Shown here piece after piece: positions 22,225-34,379 of a stretch of DNA of 64,000 nucleotides (its first letter is position 1; the number at the start of each line of letters is the position of its first letter). The notes beneath the pieces were generated by a model that saw only the letters and a list, made by a program, of their open reading frames with translations, made no database searches and was not told the DNA's origin. A program made the position numbers and the translations under genes. This DNA is from Phyto melanocephala (lineage: Eukaryota > Arthropoda > Insecta > Diptera > Rhinophoridae). The DNA is taken from NCBI GenBank assembly GCA_941918925.1, contig OW799234.1:67010043-67074042 (forward strand), written 5' to 3'.

Positions 22225-23105
22225 CGAATCTTATATACCCTTAACTCAGTTAGTACCGTCATATAATAAACACACAATTAACCAAAAATCTATATTTCGA
22301 GAATTCGCATCATTATACATCTAATTAAATCGGTATTATAAGCTTTTAAATATCATTAACAGTAGATAACGTGAAAAGTGGGTGTTATAGTAGGCGTGCC
22401 GAAGTTGCTTCTGCTAACGAATTCAGCTTATATATTACAATATAGTCCTTTCTTCTTCCAAAACCTTTATTCATAGAGAAATTATATGAATTTGAGATAA
22501 AAGGTTATATGGGAGGTAGGCGAAAAAGTGGGCGTGTTATGTTAATTATCCGTTATTGCAAGTCTCTTGAAAATGTTCAGTATATCTAATGTTGTCAGTT
22601 TTATTATGTTTTTACTTTTAAATATACCGAAAAAGACACTGTGCGGCATAAATTTTCGTACATTTTGATCTCTAACTCCTTTAGAAAGGCATAAATTTAG
22701 TAATTTTTAGGGAATGATATTTCTTTTATTTACTAAATATACTTTCGAAATTTAATCGCTTTACGTCAATGCATTTAGACACAATTGTATTTTATTTGAT
22801 GTTGAAAGGACATGTTGTTTTTTTCGACTTGACCTAGCATTAGAAGCTATAACTCTCTTCTTAATATACAGATTCAGAACATTTTTAATTTCAAATAAAT
22901 TTTGTGTATAAGAAATATTCTGGCAAAATTTTTACGCCTTAAATTTTTTCGGTTCGAGCTTTCAACAGACGGAAAGATGAACAGACGAACAGAGGGACGA
23001 ACATAGCTAAAATGCTACCAGGACTCAGAAAGTATATACTTTATGGGGCCTAAAATGAACATATCGATGTGTTACAATCAGAATGACAAAATTATTTTTT
23101 TGGTG
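22225..23105 (-). mobile_element. DINE type III, short degraded copy
   Basis: Minus orientation, from the GGTGG..ACC-like 5' end near 23105, through CATAAAGTATATAC and a decayed GTCCCTCTGTTCGTCTG run (about 22975), to single array-type blocks (TATGGGAGGTAGGCG at about 22510, AGTGGGTGTTATAGTAGGCG at about 22378) and GAATCTTATATACCC near 22230. It has no mariner insertion. The left breakpoint of the tandem duplication falls inside it at about 22998. Confidence 0.65.
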
Positions 23106-23904
23106 GTTGGTGTTAAATACAATTTTTATTCTCATTTATCTTTTTTATAATTTTTATTTTATGTTGTTAAGAAGAGAGGAGTCTAAAATACTTCAGCTAG
23201 GTAGTCATATGACTGCTTTAGGGGGGAATGCGAGATTTATTTTGTAATTTCGCGGGATCCCGGAATCCTGCCGCAAAACAAATAAAAAGTAACTTTATTT
23301 TTAATTAAAAAAAAAACTTTTTATTAAGAAGCATAAAATAGTTTATAACAAAACAAACAAAAAAAGAAACACTTCAAAACTATAAAACTTGAATTTAAAA
23401 TATAAATTGTGTAGAAATATTTCTAATTGAAAAAAATATTATTCTCTAGATACGAGATCGAACATGAGCACCAAAACAAAAAAACCAGGTACTTCAGCTA
23501 TGAGATCAAAAATAAAATCATTAGAATTAAATTGCTAAAACATGTAAATACAAGGCATAATTAAAAGAATATAACGTAACAATTTTTAACGACTAAAGCT
23601 AGGATCACACGATTGCCACAAATACAGCAATCATACCCAATTTCTATTGTGCTGAATTGACGCACAATAATAAAATTGTCTCCATAAAATTCTCTGCGGT
23701 CACATGATTGACTCATTTTACATAAATTTAATTGTCGCGAATTGACGCAAAACAATTAAGTGTCAATAATTGTCGCACTACAATCACACGATTGTTCTAA
23801 TGCACGGCAACTCTGAGAAACAGCTGTTGTGGTAGATGCCAAATTTTGTGTATATTAGCTTAAATTTTAAAACATTCTGCATTCAATCTTTTTCTTACGT
23901 AAAG

Positions 23905-24263
23905 ATGATTTGTTCTCTAAAGAAGAAACAAATTGCATCAGCTTTAGTTATCGTGTGTGTACTTGAAGATATAAAAACTGAAAAAATGAATAAAAGAAAA
24001 GTTAAAAGAAGTACGTGGGTCAGAGAGTGGCTCACAAAAAGAAGCACTGATGGCGCATATGAAAAAACATTGATGGAGTTTCGTGAAATAAAAAACCAAA
24101 ACTTTTTGTTCAAAACTTTTATTCGGATGAATGATGAAACGTTTAAGGAATTGTTGCAAATAATGTCACCATATATTAAAAAGCAAGACACAAATATGCG
24201 GAAGGCTATTCCAGAACAGAACAAGTACGATTTTCGTTTTTTGGACAAAGGTGTTTGTGGTTG
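23905..24263 (+). pseudogene. HARBI1-like transposase N-terminal fragment
   Basis: Starts MICSLKKKQIASALVIV, then STWVREWLTKRSTDGAYEKT, FIRMNDETFKELLQIMSPYI and KKQDTNMRKAIP. This is the order of blocks in the N-terminal part of insect HARBI1/ALP1-like nucleases. After about residue 100 the reading diverges and stops at 24263, so the DDE catalytic region is lost. It lies directly inside the inverted repeats of the element at 23601-25409. Confidence 0.75.
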
Positions 24264-24549
24264 ATGATCAACTTCAGTAGAATCATCTATTGCAATGTAG
24301 TTATCGAATTCCATATTAAAACTGCAATTAAAATATTCATATTTAATTAAAGCGAATTGTCTTATTTGATTGACGCACGAGAACACAATAAATATTGGTG
24401 CATTTTTGACATTTTTATTGACGTATGGTTATCTATCAACCGTTATCTATCAACGATTGCCACACCAGAGTTGCATTTGATTGTGGCAAATCAGCACAAT
24501 ATTGTCTTCGATTGACGCATGGGGCAATAAATTGTGAAATCACACGATT

Positions 24550-25347
24550 TTTTTTTTTGGCGGGAAAGGAGGTAAAAAATGCATTTCTGCATCCACGATC
24601 GGTTGTCACCATCTGTGGTATGTCGGGCTCCCCCGCGTGGTATACCGACTAGAAACCCCCCTTTGTCCTCCTCCGGAAATGATTCCACCCCGGGACCGCT
24701 GCAATGCATTACTTCGGGGTGGTTTCCCTTTGGCCGTTTCTGCAGCCCCAGTCCGTATTGACCTGCGTCCAGGTCCTCGCCTATCTGCCTTCAGTCCCTA
24801 ATCTGCTTCATCCAGATCAGGTTTTTTCCTTCTCAATATGTACTCGCAGTATCTTGATACTGCTTGCCAATTTCCCTCATTCCGTACCATGCGATCAATT
24901 ATGCTCTCAGCATTTATTTCGCCCATAAAGTTCTCCAATTCTGTTTTCTTTTCAGCCCATTTACAGCATTCGAAAAAGGTGTGTTTAGCGTCGTCGATTA
25001 TGTCTTCGTCTTCATATAAACAGTATGGTGTGCTGCACTTTCCTATGTTATACAGGTACTTCCTGAAGTATCCATGACCAGATATCATTTGTGTCAGATA
25101 GTAGTTTACTTCTCCGGTTACCCTTTTTACCCAGATTTTAATTTCTGGGAGTAGTTTCCTCATCCATCTAGCTGTCGTTTCCTCGTTTTTCCTGCCAGCT
25201 TTGAATGGTCTCCTGTCTTATGAACTCTCTATCACCCTGTTCAAAACTGCTGGTCTGTTTTTTCTGCCATATCTTTATCCTTTCTCCTATCTGCAAATCT
25301 ATCGGAATAGTTCCCGATAAAACAAGGATGGCTGCCGTGGATACTGT
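24550..25347 (-). mobile_element. 5'-truncated non-LTR retrotransposon (R1-like)
   Basis: Flanked by an 11-bp target duplication ATCACACGATT (24539-24549 and 25348-25358). A T run at 24549-24558 is its poly-A tail on the minus strand. The coding remnant reads STAAILVLSGTIPIDLQIGE..KIWQKK and RQETIQSWQEKR, then after a frame change LPEIKIWVKR..YYLTQMISGHGYF and C-x4-C..H-x4-C (KCSTPYC..DAKHTFFEC). That is the C-terminal end of R1-clade ORF2 proteins. It is inserted in the Harbinger element and dead. Confidence 0.8.
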
Positions 25348-25429
25348 ATCACACGATTGGCACATAAAATATACCAATAATTGGTGCATTGCGGCAATCG
25401 TGTGATCCTACTCTTTCTTTATGGAAATT

Positions 25430-25680
25430 TTGAAGTATTGATAACGTGGGCTGAATTTTTTTGATTTTTGACGGCAGTTCTTTCTGATTTTTCATATCAG
25501 CTAACTTTTTCTCCCAAATTGCTTTGTGCAGTGATTTCAAACGACGCATTAATCCGCTGGTGCTTCAGACTTTACATGAAATTATCTTTGACCATAAAGA
25601 GCATACAGCAGTATCATCAGCCTTCTTTTCAAAAAAACTTCCACACTATTTGACTTTCCATCTAAAACAATTTCGTTTCT
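25430..25680 (-). pseudogene. hAT transposase N-terminal remnant (BED-finger region)
   Basis: Minus-strand pieces read IVWKFF (about 25655), ..FMVKDNFM.., then after a frame change MRRLKSLHKAIWEKKLADMK and KELPSKIKKIQPTLS. The pattern W-K-F-F .. cysteine pair .. L-x-x-H-K-A-I-W is the BED zinc-finger start of hAT transposases, but one cysteine pair is gone and frames shift. The same remnant is at 33890-34110 in copy B. It supports the hAT assignment given by the ends. Confidence 0.55.
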
Positions 25681-25726
25681 TTTAATATCAAAAAAAAACT
25701 TTATTAAATTAACACATTACCTCACA

Positions 25727-25818
25727 CAGTTGGCACAACATGCCAACTGGGCATAAGTGTATACCTGTCATGGGTTTGGGCTTTTAGTGCCCCTCCTTTT
25801 CAACCTAATCTAACCTAC
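25727..25818 (+). mobile_element. Non-LTR 3' tail, extremely 5'-truncated
   Basis: CAACATGCCAACTGGGCATA..CCTGTCATGGGTTTGGGC..CTTTTCAACCTAATCTAACCTA matches the reverse complement of 59800-59880, the 3' end of the larger copy. Copy B lacks these bases (CACAGTTGGCAAACAAAG), so the insertion arose after the duplication or was lost from B. Confidence 0.75.
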
Positions 25819-26593
25819 TTCAAAAAGTATATCAAATTATTTGTATAAATATTTTTAAACATAAAAAAAATTAAAAATATTTTTATGAAAAAGAAATTTC
25901 ACAATATAAACATATGCTTTCGATTCGTAGCTACTTTTTTCATTTCCCGGGATCCCGAAAAATAAACTGGGTATGCGGGAAGATTTCCGTCCCAGGAAGT
26001 CCCGGGAAAAACCCTAATCACCACCAATAAAATAACAAAACGAAAATATCATGTTTACTTTACTAAACTTCTTACGCATTTTTCCACAACGTTTAGCTTT
26101 AACATTATTAAATGATTTATGATAATCGTCACCTTAATTTACTAAGAATTTTGTGCTTTTGGAATTTAAAATACTAATATTATTAAATTCAAGTGAAAGT
26201 AAACAATTTATCATTTAAACAAACACTTACGTAAACACTAACTGTCATAAAGAATACGATAATTACGATTCTATATAATTAGTACATATTTATAATGTAA
26301 CATTTTATAATGGAATCACAAAATATGTTGAGGGCATTACGCGATTGTTAAAGGTTTCTATAAATACTTCATGAACATGTGTGTGGTTTAATTTAAGTAA
26401 TGCAGTAAAGTTCTACTACTTAACAGCTAATTATAATAATAATATTTATATAAATTTCGATAATAATTATTCATTTAAACAATTGAGTATTTAATAAATT
26501 AAACAAAAGGTAAGAATTCAGAAATATAGGTTCACTTTCAAAGGAGACATTCAAATGTGCGTTTAGTATCTTGAATAACATTCAACGAAAAAC

Positions 26594-29500
26594 ATGCAGG
26601 ATTCCATAGGAACCTCTTCGATATTGATAACAGTTTTGCTAGTGTTCGGCAATAAGGCTCAGAAAAGTTGGTCAGATGAAAATAAAATGTTATATGAAGC
26701 ATTAGATTTAGTTATAACACAATCATTTTTAAAGGATGAAAGTCGTTTAATGTTCTTTGCAAACTACGATAAAAATTCAACCAAGAATCATTATTATGCA
26801 AATGATTTTATTAATGGAGTATTGAAAGACATTAATAATGCCACCTACGAGATTTATCAGCAGAAACAGAAAATTTTTTATAGTTTTTCACATCACGAGA
26901 TAATTTTCTTGGACAACCTGCAGACATTTAAGTGAGTTTAAATTTTTAATAAAATTTTACAAAAAAAAAAAAAAAAAATTTTAAAAATAATCTCCATTCC
27001 TTTGTAAAGTTATTTTTTTAGGAAGCTGTATAATGTTGGCAGCATGAATCTCTCACACAGTTTACTATTTATTTCTTCGCTGAGAACACTGGATTATGAT
27101 GTGATTTATTCAATCTTTAAAGATTTGTATTACATGAGTATATTACGTGTGGCATTGGTAGTGAAATTGGCTAAAGATGATATTGTTATGCTCACTTATT
27201 TTCCGTTTACACCGTCAGCTTGTCGTGACTATCAACCGGTTATTATAAATCGCTATTTGGTAGATAAGCAACGTTGGGAAAATACTGATTATTTTCCCGA
27301 AAAACTGCATAATTTTTACCGTTGCCCAGTAACGTGTTGTACTTGGGAGGAGATGCCATATTTTCAAGTCGTATCGCTCAAGAAAAAGCCCAACATCATT
27401 GTGGAAGATTATGAAGGCATAGAAGCAGATCTGTTAAAATTTTTAGCTCTAAAATTGAATTTTTCAATAAGGATTCACTGGATTGACAATATAAATATAA
27501 ATATGTCCAATCAAGCCAATCTTTTGAAAAAGGTAAATATTAAATAAAAATTCGCAAAGTTAAAGTAATTTTCTGTCTATTCAGATTTTATAAATATTTT
27601 GTGTATATGTACATGTTTGTAGAACATATTTCTCTTATGGCCGTAATTTCAACAATCGGTTAACTACTGGTGTAACTACCTTATAGATATCTTTATCTAG
27701 CCGGTAAAATTACTTTGGTAATTTAAACGTTTGATTTACCTACGTGTATGCACCGACGACATTTGTAAAAATATATGGCAACAATAACGTTTGTCGTTAT
27801 ATTATATGTCAAAAATATTTAACAAATATAAATTTTCTTTTTAAAAGTTATACGGGTTTTCACATAATTTTAATTTTATATTAAAAAAATGTCTGGAAAG
27901 GAGAATAAACGCAGCCCAAATTTTACGGATGGTGAGAAAACCACATTAATCAATTTGGTACATCAACATAGAAGTGTTTTAGAAACAAAAACAAACAGAC
28001 GCAGCTAGCAACCAAAAAAAATCAGAGGTGTTGTTTGATGAATTCCTCCGAAATCAGCTATAGCTATTTGGAAACTACCAGATGCGTAAAATCGTAGAGT
28101 TAGCAACAATTGATGGCTTGGCGAAATGTTCGTTTTTCTAAAATGCAAATATTTTTTAGAACTTTTGTTTGAATGTTAATTTATATACAAAAACTTACCT
28201 TTCTACTTTATGAAACAGTTTTGATTCAATTTTTTGTAAAACCATTTTTGCACTCTTCTTTGAAAGACGAAATCTTTTCAAAAACTCGGATTCATTCCAT
28301 GTTTCGAAATGATGCATTATTTCTCTGAAATAATGTGGTACTCTTTGCGAATTCAATTTCAGCAAATATTGTAAACTTTTCAGCTCATCTAATTCTGAAT
28401 TCATCGTTTTTTTTTCGTTTATTAAACAATTAATTTTTTTTTTTAATTTATCTATATATTTTATTTAACTTTTTTCAGAAATAATTTGACATTTTTTTTC
28501 AAAAAAAAATTTACTTCAAGAAATAACCAACCAGAATCTATAGTGTAGGATACACCATAGATTACCTATCCGATATGTCTTACCTAGGGGTAGAAATAAC
28601 TATTTTTTTTTTACACCATAGATATCTACACACTGATAGTTATCTATTCCTTGAAATTACGGCCATTAATACAGAATAATTTAATAGTTTTCCATAATAA
28701 GAGCAAATATTTGTTTTTTCATATAAAAATTCATATGGAATATGGAACTTTAAAATCCGCATATGTGATATAATATTTATTTTGAGAAAATTAACTTTAA
28801 TTTAATATGATTTGAAAATATTATTCATTGTTGGTTAATTCACAATGGTAACCTAAGTGTCGCATAGTCGTATTTTTTAATGTCGCAATTTTTAAAAATT
28901 TGAATATAAACAAACAAACAAGGCAGATTAATAAGGTTGTCGTATCCAATCAGATGATTGTCTTAGTACCCTTCACAGAGAGTGGAAGGGTATAAATAGG
29001 TTTGTCATTCCGTGTGAACTTTTTACGATTTTTAATTTTCAACCCACTAAACTATATATATTTTCTGAAAGCTTATGACTAGGAAAGTCGATTGAGCAAT
29101 GTCCGTCTGTCCCGACATCGCTTAGACCTGTGCGTAGTTGCATAATATAAGAAATATTTGAGAGCGAATGGGTGCTAAAAATCAGAAAATGCGGACTTTA
29201 AACAATGGAGATAAAAGGAAAAACACAGGACGCCCTCGATTTATCACAACACATCCATACAAACGTGCTATGCTTGTAAGAGCGAATCTGATTTCGGATC
29301 ACAGCTGAGGCAAAACATTTTTAACTATTTTTAATTATTGATACAAACATACATTAACTTATTTTATGGTTTAACGTTGAGATGTTTTTAAGCGCATAAA
29401 ATCATAAGATTTTATCGCCATAATATTGGAATTGAATGAAGTGACTTGACCAGTAGAAAACAGTTACCTATGAAAACGTTAAAATCCAAGATGGCATCCT

Positions 29501-32088
29501 AAACAAAAATGCTTATAATTTTTTTTACCTAACCCCATCAATATGGGTAACAACTAAAAAGGCTTAACAAGTTTAATACAGTTAATTACGTAAAAATTCA
29601 AAAATCAAATGTGGCGCCGGAAATAATAATAAAGCAAAAATGGCGTATAAAATTAAATCTGAAATCTGGGCTTAGTTACGCTGATTCGGCATGGCCGAAT
29701 AAAGCATTATTAGTTATTATTTTTGTACTTTTTATCAGTTGTACCAAATTTTTTGAAAAATTCGTGTGCAGCTGTAAAACTTAGCTTTTTTTTTATTAGA
29801 AAATAAATCATTTGCATTTTTGTCAGTTTAAAACGTATGGGATAAATACAAAACTGAGAATAGAAAGTTTTTACTTTGAAATTTCTTACAACTTATTAAA
29901 ATTAAATAAAAAATTGTGTGACATATGCAGACATACGTATGTATATACAGACTATAACAATACGACACTGAGGAATTCCTGTGGATACACGCAGACATAA
30001 AGAAAAATTTAGCAAATATTTTCAAAAATATATTAGATACTAGCCAAGACCGGCGCGTGTTCCTACACCCCTTAATGAATAAAAATGCATTTTGAATTTG
30101 AATTGAATATGAAGTGCAGGAAGCTACAAATTATAACTTTTTTTATGGACGAAACTGTATCGTCATGACAGCTCAATATGTGTGCAAAGTTTCAGAAAAA
30201 TCGGTGAAGTTCAAGTAGCTGAAAGTGATAACTTTTTTTTATGGGCGTGACACTGCCCACTTTTCTAATCACGCAATTGTATAGTCACGACAGCTCAATA
30301 TGTGTGCAAATTTTTAGAAAAATCGGTCCAGTGCAAGTAACTCAAAGTTATAACTTTTTGTTATGGGCGTGGCCCTGCCCACTTTTCTAATTACGAAATT
30401 ATATAGTCATGACAGCCTAATATGTGTGCAAAGTTTCAGAAAAATCGATCTAGTGCAAGTAGCTAAAAATGATAACTTATTTTTAATGGGCGTGGTACTG
30501 CCCACTTTGAAAATCACGAAATTGTATAACCATGAGAGTTCAATATGTGTGCAAAGTTTTAGAAATATAGGTAAAGTGCAAGTAGCTAAAAATGATAACT
30601 TATTTTTTATGGGCGTAGACCCGCCCACTTTTACCACCCATAAACACTTCCTGGAATGTGTGCAATAACTTGCCAAAGTTTTTTTTTCGGTTTCGGAGTC
30701 TATAGCTAACATCCACACACACACACAGAGTTTCACATTTATATATATAGATTTTCTATGAATCGAAAACTGGTCGAAGGTTTTCTGTATAGAGTACAAA
30801 ATTTTATATCAATTGAAAACTTATCGAAAATTGATTATATTGGAAAATTTTATAACAATTTACTTTTCACAGAATTAGTGTTATACAGTCGTAAAGGAGA
30901 GGAAATTACTTTATCACTTAAGAAAAAGAACTAACATCGCTCTTACAGAAAAGCATTATAGCAAAAACAAAAAACAAAAAATAAAATTAATTTCTAATGC
31001 TCTCTTTTTCTTTTCATTTAACCACATTATAGTTGTTTTCAAATGATTGTGACATAGCATTGGGCGCCTTTACCACTACAAATGATGTGGAAAATATTAC
31101 AACATTTTCACAAACAGATAACTTTTACCTCAGTTCGATGTACATAATTACCAACGTTATCAGTTTCTATACAACATATGAAAAGCTTGCCTTTCCATTT
31201 CATTATACCGTTTGGCTTGCAATTGGTTTAGTTTTAGCTCTAAGTTCTTTGCTCATTTATATTTTTGAACGTCGACGGCAATGGTGGCGTTATCGAAATT
31301 TTATAATTGGTTCCGCTAATAGAACACCCCATTACAATTTGTATGTGCTGGCTGTGGGCGCCAACTTGACAATAAAGCAGTTGCCAAAACGTAATTTTGC
31401 ACGATTTCTACTCTCCTGCTGGTTGTTAGCAACATTAATTCTACGCAATGCCTATCAGTCCGGAATGTATCAAATGTTGCGTGACAATAAGCAATGGAAT
31501 CCACCGCAAACCATTCAAAATGTATTGGAGCAAAACTATTTGATTAGTGCGACACCGGAATTTCAGAAATATTTTGAAGTTCTGCCAGATGTTGAAGAAA
31601 AGCTCATTTTAAATACTACCATTTATGAGGCATTTTCGGAACTGCTGAATGCAAAAACACCGTTAGCCCTTATCGTACCGTACGAGTATTTTAGTTATTT
31701 TGGCAAAGAAGAACGTAGTCAGTGGCAAAATTTGCATTTGGTCAATGAGCTTCTATTGGTGCAACAGCTGACCATTTATGTGCGTCATCATTCATATTTA
31801 GTACCTGAACTAAACGATCAAGTTATCGAAGTCCGAGATTATGGACTTTTAACATTGTGGAAACGTAGATATGCTCTGCAATCGAATATAGTTTTTGATC
31901 AATCGCCAGACAACGCTCAAATAAATAACAATGATAATTCTAATGAAAACGCGTTGTCCATGGATGAACTCGGTTCAATATTAATAATTTTGGTTTGGTT
32001 GCACAGCCTTTCAATTGTGGTGTTTCTAATTGAAATGATGTTTTATCGTTGGGGAAATGCTGTTAAAAATTGTTTTTGCATTTGTTGA
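26594..32088 (+). CDS. Divergent ionotropic receptor, tandem copy A
   Basis: Exons 26594-26931, 27022-27532 and 31033-32088; introns of phase 2 (90 bp) and phase 0 (3.5 kb) with good GT..AG borders; 634 aa. It has a signal peptide (ILITVLLVFGNKA), an S1 half with EGIEADLLKFLALKLNFSI, membrane helices at about 342-361 and 404-425, and S2 with FEVLPDVEEKL. The last helix is at about 596-621, followed by a short cysteine-rich tail (KNCFCIC). The S1 arginine of glutamate receptors has no equivalent in the aligned segment GAFTTTNDVENITTF, so a non-glutamate ligand is likely. AATAAA at 32281 is a candidate poly-A signal. Same exon phases as the receptor at 8645, so paralogous and probably Ir7-like. 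Intron 2 holds a Harbinger element, a DINE and a minisatellite. Confidence 0.88.
27889..28008 (+). pseudogene. Myb/SANT-like DNA-binding ORF fragment of Harbinger
   Basis: 39 codons: MSGKENKRSPNFTDGEKTTL then INLVHQHRSVLETKTN. This matches the start of the Myb/SANT-like protein that accompanies PIF/Harbinger transposases (F-T-x-x-E-K-x-x-L..L-V..H..V-x-E-x-K). A TAG ends it early. In copy B the ATG is changed to ATT (36242). Confidence 0.7.
28195..28404 (-). pseudogene. HARBI1-like transposase 5' exon fragment
   Basis: Begins MNSELDELKSLQYLLKLNSQ. Its core FLKRFRLSKKSAKMVLQKIE matches the N-terminal helix region of HARBI1-type nucleases (F..R+RLSK..x..L...I). It ends at a good splice donor (GGTAAGT) at about 28198, but no catalytic exon follows within the element. 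Confidence 0.65.
28970..29718 (+). mobile_element. DINE type II in receptor A intron 2
   Basis: ACCCTTCACAGAGAGTGGAAGGGTATA at the 5' end in two arms, GTCATTCCGTG, TCCGTCTGTCC, the GTGGCGCCGGAAATAAT block and the 3' hairpin GATTCGGCATGGCCGAATAAAG. The terminal CTTACTTGTT is decayed. The orthologous copy in B is 37321-38069. Confidence 0.65.
30037..30757 (+). mobile_element. Repetitive element with minisatellite core (RTE/SINE-like ends)
   Basis: Starts ACTAGCCAAGACCGGCGCGT and ends ACATCCACACACACACACAG..TTTATATATATAGATT. These ends resemble non-LTR 3' regions similar to 6247-6517. Between them is the 123-bp array. There is no coding capacity. Confidence 0.45.
30118..30660. repeat. 123-bp tandem repeat, about 4.5 units
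   Basis: The anchor ATGGGCGT occurs at 30241, 30363, 30486 and 30609 (spacing 122, 123, 123). Each unit has GCCCACTTTT, CAATATGTGTGCAAA and AAGTAGCT. Overlapping open frames on both strands are a by-product of the repeat and not genes. The same array is at 38469-39011 in copy B. Confidence 0.85.
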
Positions 32089-32646
32089 AGGACAATTTGT
32101 TTGTGTACTCCTAAATATATTATTAAGCAAAAGACACTATTATAAATAATTTAACAAATAATAAAAATTTCAACTAAGTATAAAGTCACCAAATCCTTGT
32201 TTTTCTTACTTATATGCAATAGATTAAGATAATGTATTTAATAATATAATAAGCATATGTTTAGAACAGGGACCTGGATCAATAAATCTTCATAGCTTTA
32301 TTTTATCAGAAATTAGATTTTAGGATGGTCTACCGTTTTGAATTGGTTTTTTTTAGTTTAACATAGCTAAAATGCTACCAGGACTCAGAAAGTATATACT
32401 TTATGGGGTTTAAAATTAACATATCGATGTGTTACAATCGGAATGACAAAATGAACATACTCCCACCATTTTTTGGTGGTTGGTATTAAATACAATTTTG
32501 ATTCTCATTTATCCTTTTTATAATTTTTATTTTATATTGTTAAGAAGAGAGGAGTCTAAAATACTTCAGGTAGGTAGTCATATGACTTCTTTAGAGGGTA
32601 AGTAACTAAGAGTAAAACTTGCAGTCGCATTCTGTTCTATCACCAC

Positions 32647-34379
32647 TAGGGTTTTTTGTATTTTATTTTGTAATTTCGCGGGATCCCGGGATCCCACAGC
32701 AAAATAAAAATAAAGTAAATTTATTTTTAATTAATAAAAAGCTTTTTATTAAAGAGCATAAAATAGTTTATAATGTTAAAGAAACATTTCAAAGCAATAA
32801 AAATTAATAAAGAAACTTGAATTTAAAATATAAATTGAGTAGACATATTTCTAATTGAAAATAAATATTATTCTCTCTCAAATCTTATATACCCTTCACA
32901 AAGTGTAATCATGCAATAACAATTGTTTGTATTACCATTCATCTCATATGAAATACGTACATACATATATAAAAAACATACATATATAAAGACATCCCAT
33001 TGTAAAATTATAAATTTACGTATGTATGTTAAAAAAAAAATAAAAAAATAATTAAAAAAAATAATTAAAATATAAATAATAAATATAAAACAAAGAAAAA
33101 AAAATTTAAAAATAAATTAAAAAAAAAAAATTAAAAAATATTTAAAATAAAATTATAATAGTAATATAAATAATATATTAAATAAAAAAATAAGAAAAAA
33201 ATAAAAAAAAAATTAAAAAAAAATATAAAAAAAAAATTTTTTTTGGCTCAGCTGGGATTCGATGCCACGTTTACTCTAACCAAAATACACGTTTGTATGT
33301 ATATATGTTGTTGTTGTAATGTTTTTGTGAAAAAAACGAGGTGGTCGTGGGTTTCTGCTTATATCTCAGTTGTTTATGTACCGATGTTTCTGATTTTCAA
33401 TACCGATCTACTCCCGAATATTTCTGATATTCAAGTACCTCACCCGGGTTCAAGCAATGTCGGGGGGCTTCAAAAAGTTGATTTCAACATACACACGGAC
33501 AAACGGACAGACTGACAGAGCTTAATCGACTCCCCTATTCATAAGCTTTCAAAAAATATATACTTTATGGGGTCGGAAATGAAAATTGTAGAAATTTCAC
33601 ACGGAATGACAAACCTATATATACCCTTTTCACTGTGTGAAGGGTATAAAAATATAACGTAACAAATTTTAACGACTAATAATAATAATAAACTTTTAAT
33701 ACGCTCAAAGCGTTTATTGACTGGTTAGAAAGTTTATTTCTGATTTTATAAACAAATGTCCCTGTTACAGAAAACACTTTCACTTTTTACCGATGTTGGA
33801 TGAATAGTTACAAGTGCATTTAACAAATACATATGTATATAATATTTTGAGTTTCTTGACCACTTCTCTCGAAAAATTTTAACTCTTTCTTTATGGAAAT
33901 TTTGAAGTATTTTTTTAATTGTTGATGGCAGTTATTTTTGATATTTTATATCAGCTAACTTTTTCTCCCAGATTGCTTTGTGCAGTGATTTCAAACGACG
34001 CATTAATCCGCTGGTGCTTCAGGCTTTACATGAAATTATCTTTGACCATAAAGAGCATACAGCAGTGTCATCAGCCTTCTTTTCAAAAAAACTTCCATAC
34101 TATTGAACTTTCCATCTAAAACAATTTCGTTTCTTTTAATATTAAAAGAAACTTTATTAAATTAACACATTACCTCACACAGTTGGCAAACAAAGTATAT
34201 CAAATTATTTGTAAAAATATTTTTAAACATAAAAAAAATATTAAAAATATTTTTATGAGAAAGAAATTTCATAATATAAACATATGCTGTCGAGTCGTAG
34301 CTACTTTTTCATTTCCCGGGATCCCGAAAAATAATCCCGGGAAAGCGGGAAGATTTCCGTCCCGGGAAAAAAAACCCTA
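32647..34379 (-). mobile_element. hAT-family element, copy B, complete ends and 8-bp duplication
   Basis: The ends TAGGGTTTTTTG and AAAACCCTA are inverted repeats. The flanks are ATCACCAC on both sides (32639-32646 and 34380-34387), the 8-bp duplication expected of hAT. Subterminal CGGGATCCCGGGATCCC / TCCCGGGATCCCG palindromes add further inverted symmetry. Only a BED-finger remnant is left of the transposase (about 34110-33890), so it is non-autonomous. It contains a DINE (32882-33650). Confidence 0.88.
32882..33650 (-). mobile_element. DINE type I inside hAT copy B, 3' hairpin missing
   Basis: Minus orientation: 5' end at 33650 (TATACCCTTCACACAG..AAAAGGGTATATATAGG), GTCAGTCTGTCCGTTTG run (about 33500), GGCTCAGCTGGGATTCGATG, A/T-rich core, then GTGAAGGGTATATAAGAT ending abruptly at 32882 before the hairpin. 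In copy A this position has about 140 bp of unrelated sequence instead. Confidence 0.7.

Larger units (their letters stand above)
23601..25409 (+). mobile_element. PIF/Harbinger-type element inside the hAT
   Basis: AGGATCACACGATTGCC at 23601 is perfectly inverted at 25393-25409, and similar CGATTG/ACGCA motifs recur inside. It holds a transposase fragment (23905-24263) and a nested non-LTR (24550-25347). The flanks read CT..AC around a shared TA, compatible with a 3-bp TWA-type site but not decisive. The corresponding place in copy B lacks the element but has about 215 bp not present in copy A, so this was not a clean insertion. Confidence 0.75.
23220..26019 (-). mobile_element. hAT-like element, copy A, left end lost
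   Basis: Shares with the intact copy 32647-34379 the subterminal TTTCGCGGGATCCCGG block (about 23250) and the right end TTCCCGGGATCCCG..AAAACCCTA followed by ATCACCAC. The left terminus TAGGGTTTTTTG and flanking duplication are missing (GGGGGGAATGCGAG instead). It is enlarged by the Harbinger/non-LTR insertion and a retroposon tail. Confidence 0.75.
27638..28665. mobile_element. PIF/Harbinger element in receptor A intron 2
   Basis: TGGCCGTAATTTCAA is perfectly inverted at the right end. It is flanked by TTA on both sides (27635-27637 and 28666-28668), the TWA duplication typical of this superfamily. It has two opposed coding remnants: a + strand Myb/SANT-like ORF (27889-28008) and a minus-strand HARBI1-like exon (28404-28195). 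This two-gene plan is characteristic of PIF/Harbinger. The internal transposase body is deleted. Confidence 0.88.
22998..32350 (+). repeat. Tandem duplication, copy A
   Basis: Begins in a DINE at GAACATAGCTAAAATGCTACC and ends about 260 bp past the receptor stop. Copy B begins with ACATAGCTAAAATGCTACC at 32356. Exon offsets between copies are 8367, 8353 and 8351 bp, with near-complete identity over exons, introns and intronic transposons. Copy A is longer because it holds a Harbinger element with a nested non-LTR (23601-25409) and a retroposon tail (25727-25818). Its hAT left end is deleted. Confidence 0.92.

Noticed and set aside
23895..24386. Minus-strand 163-codon open frame
   Set aside because: It is the antisense shadow of the Harbinger transposase fragment at 23905-24263.
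30363..30799. Overlapping open frames on both strands (101 and 130 codons) and their duplicates at 38714-39150
   Set aside because: They are translations of the 123-bp tandem repeat; the internal periodicity of the peptides follows the DNA repeat. No start context or splice pattern supports a gene.
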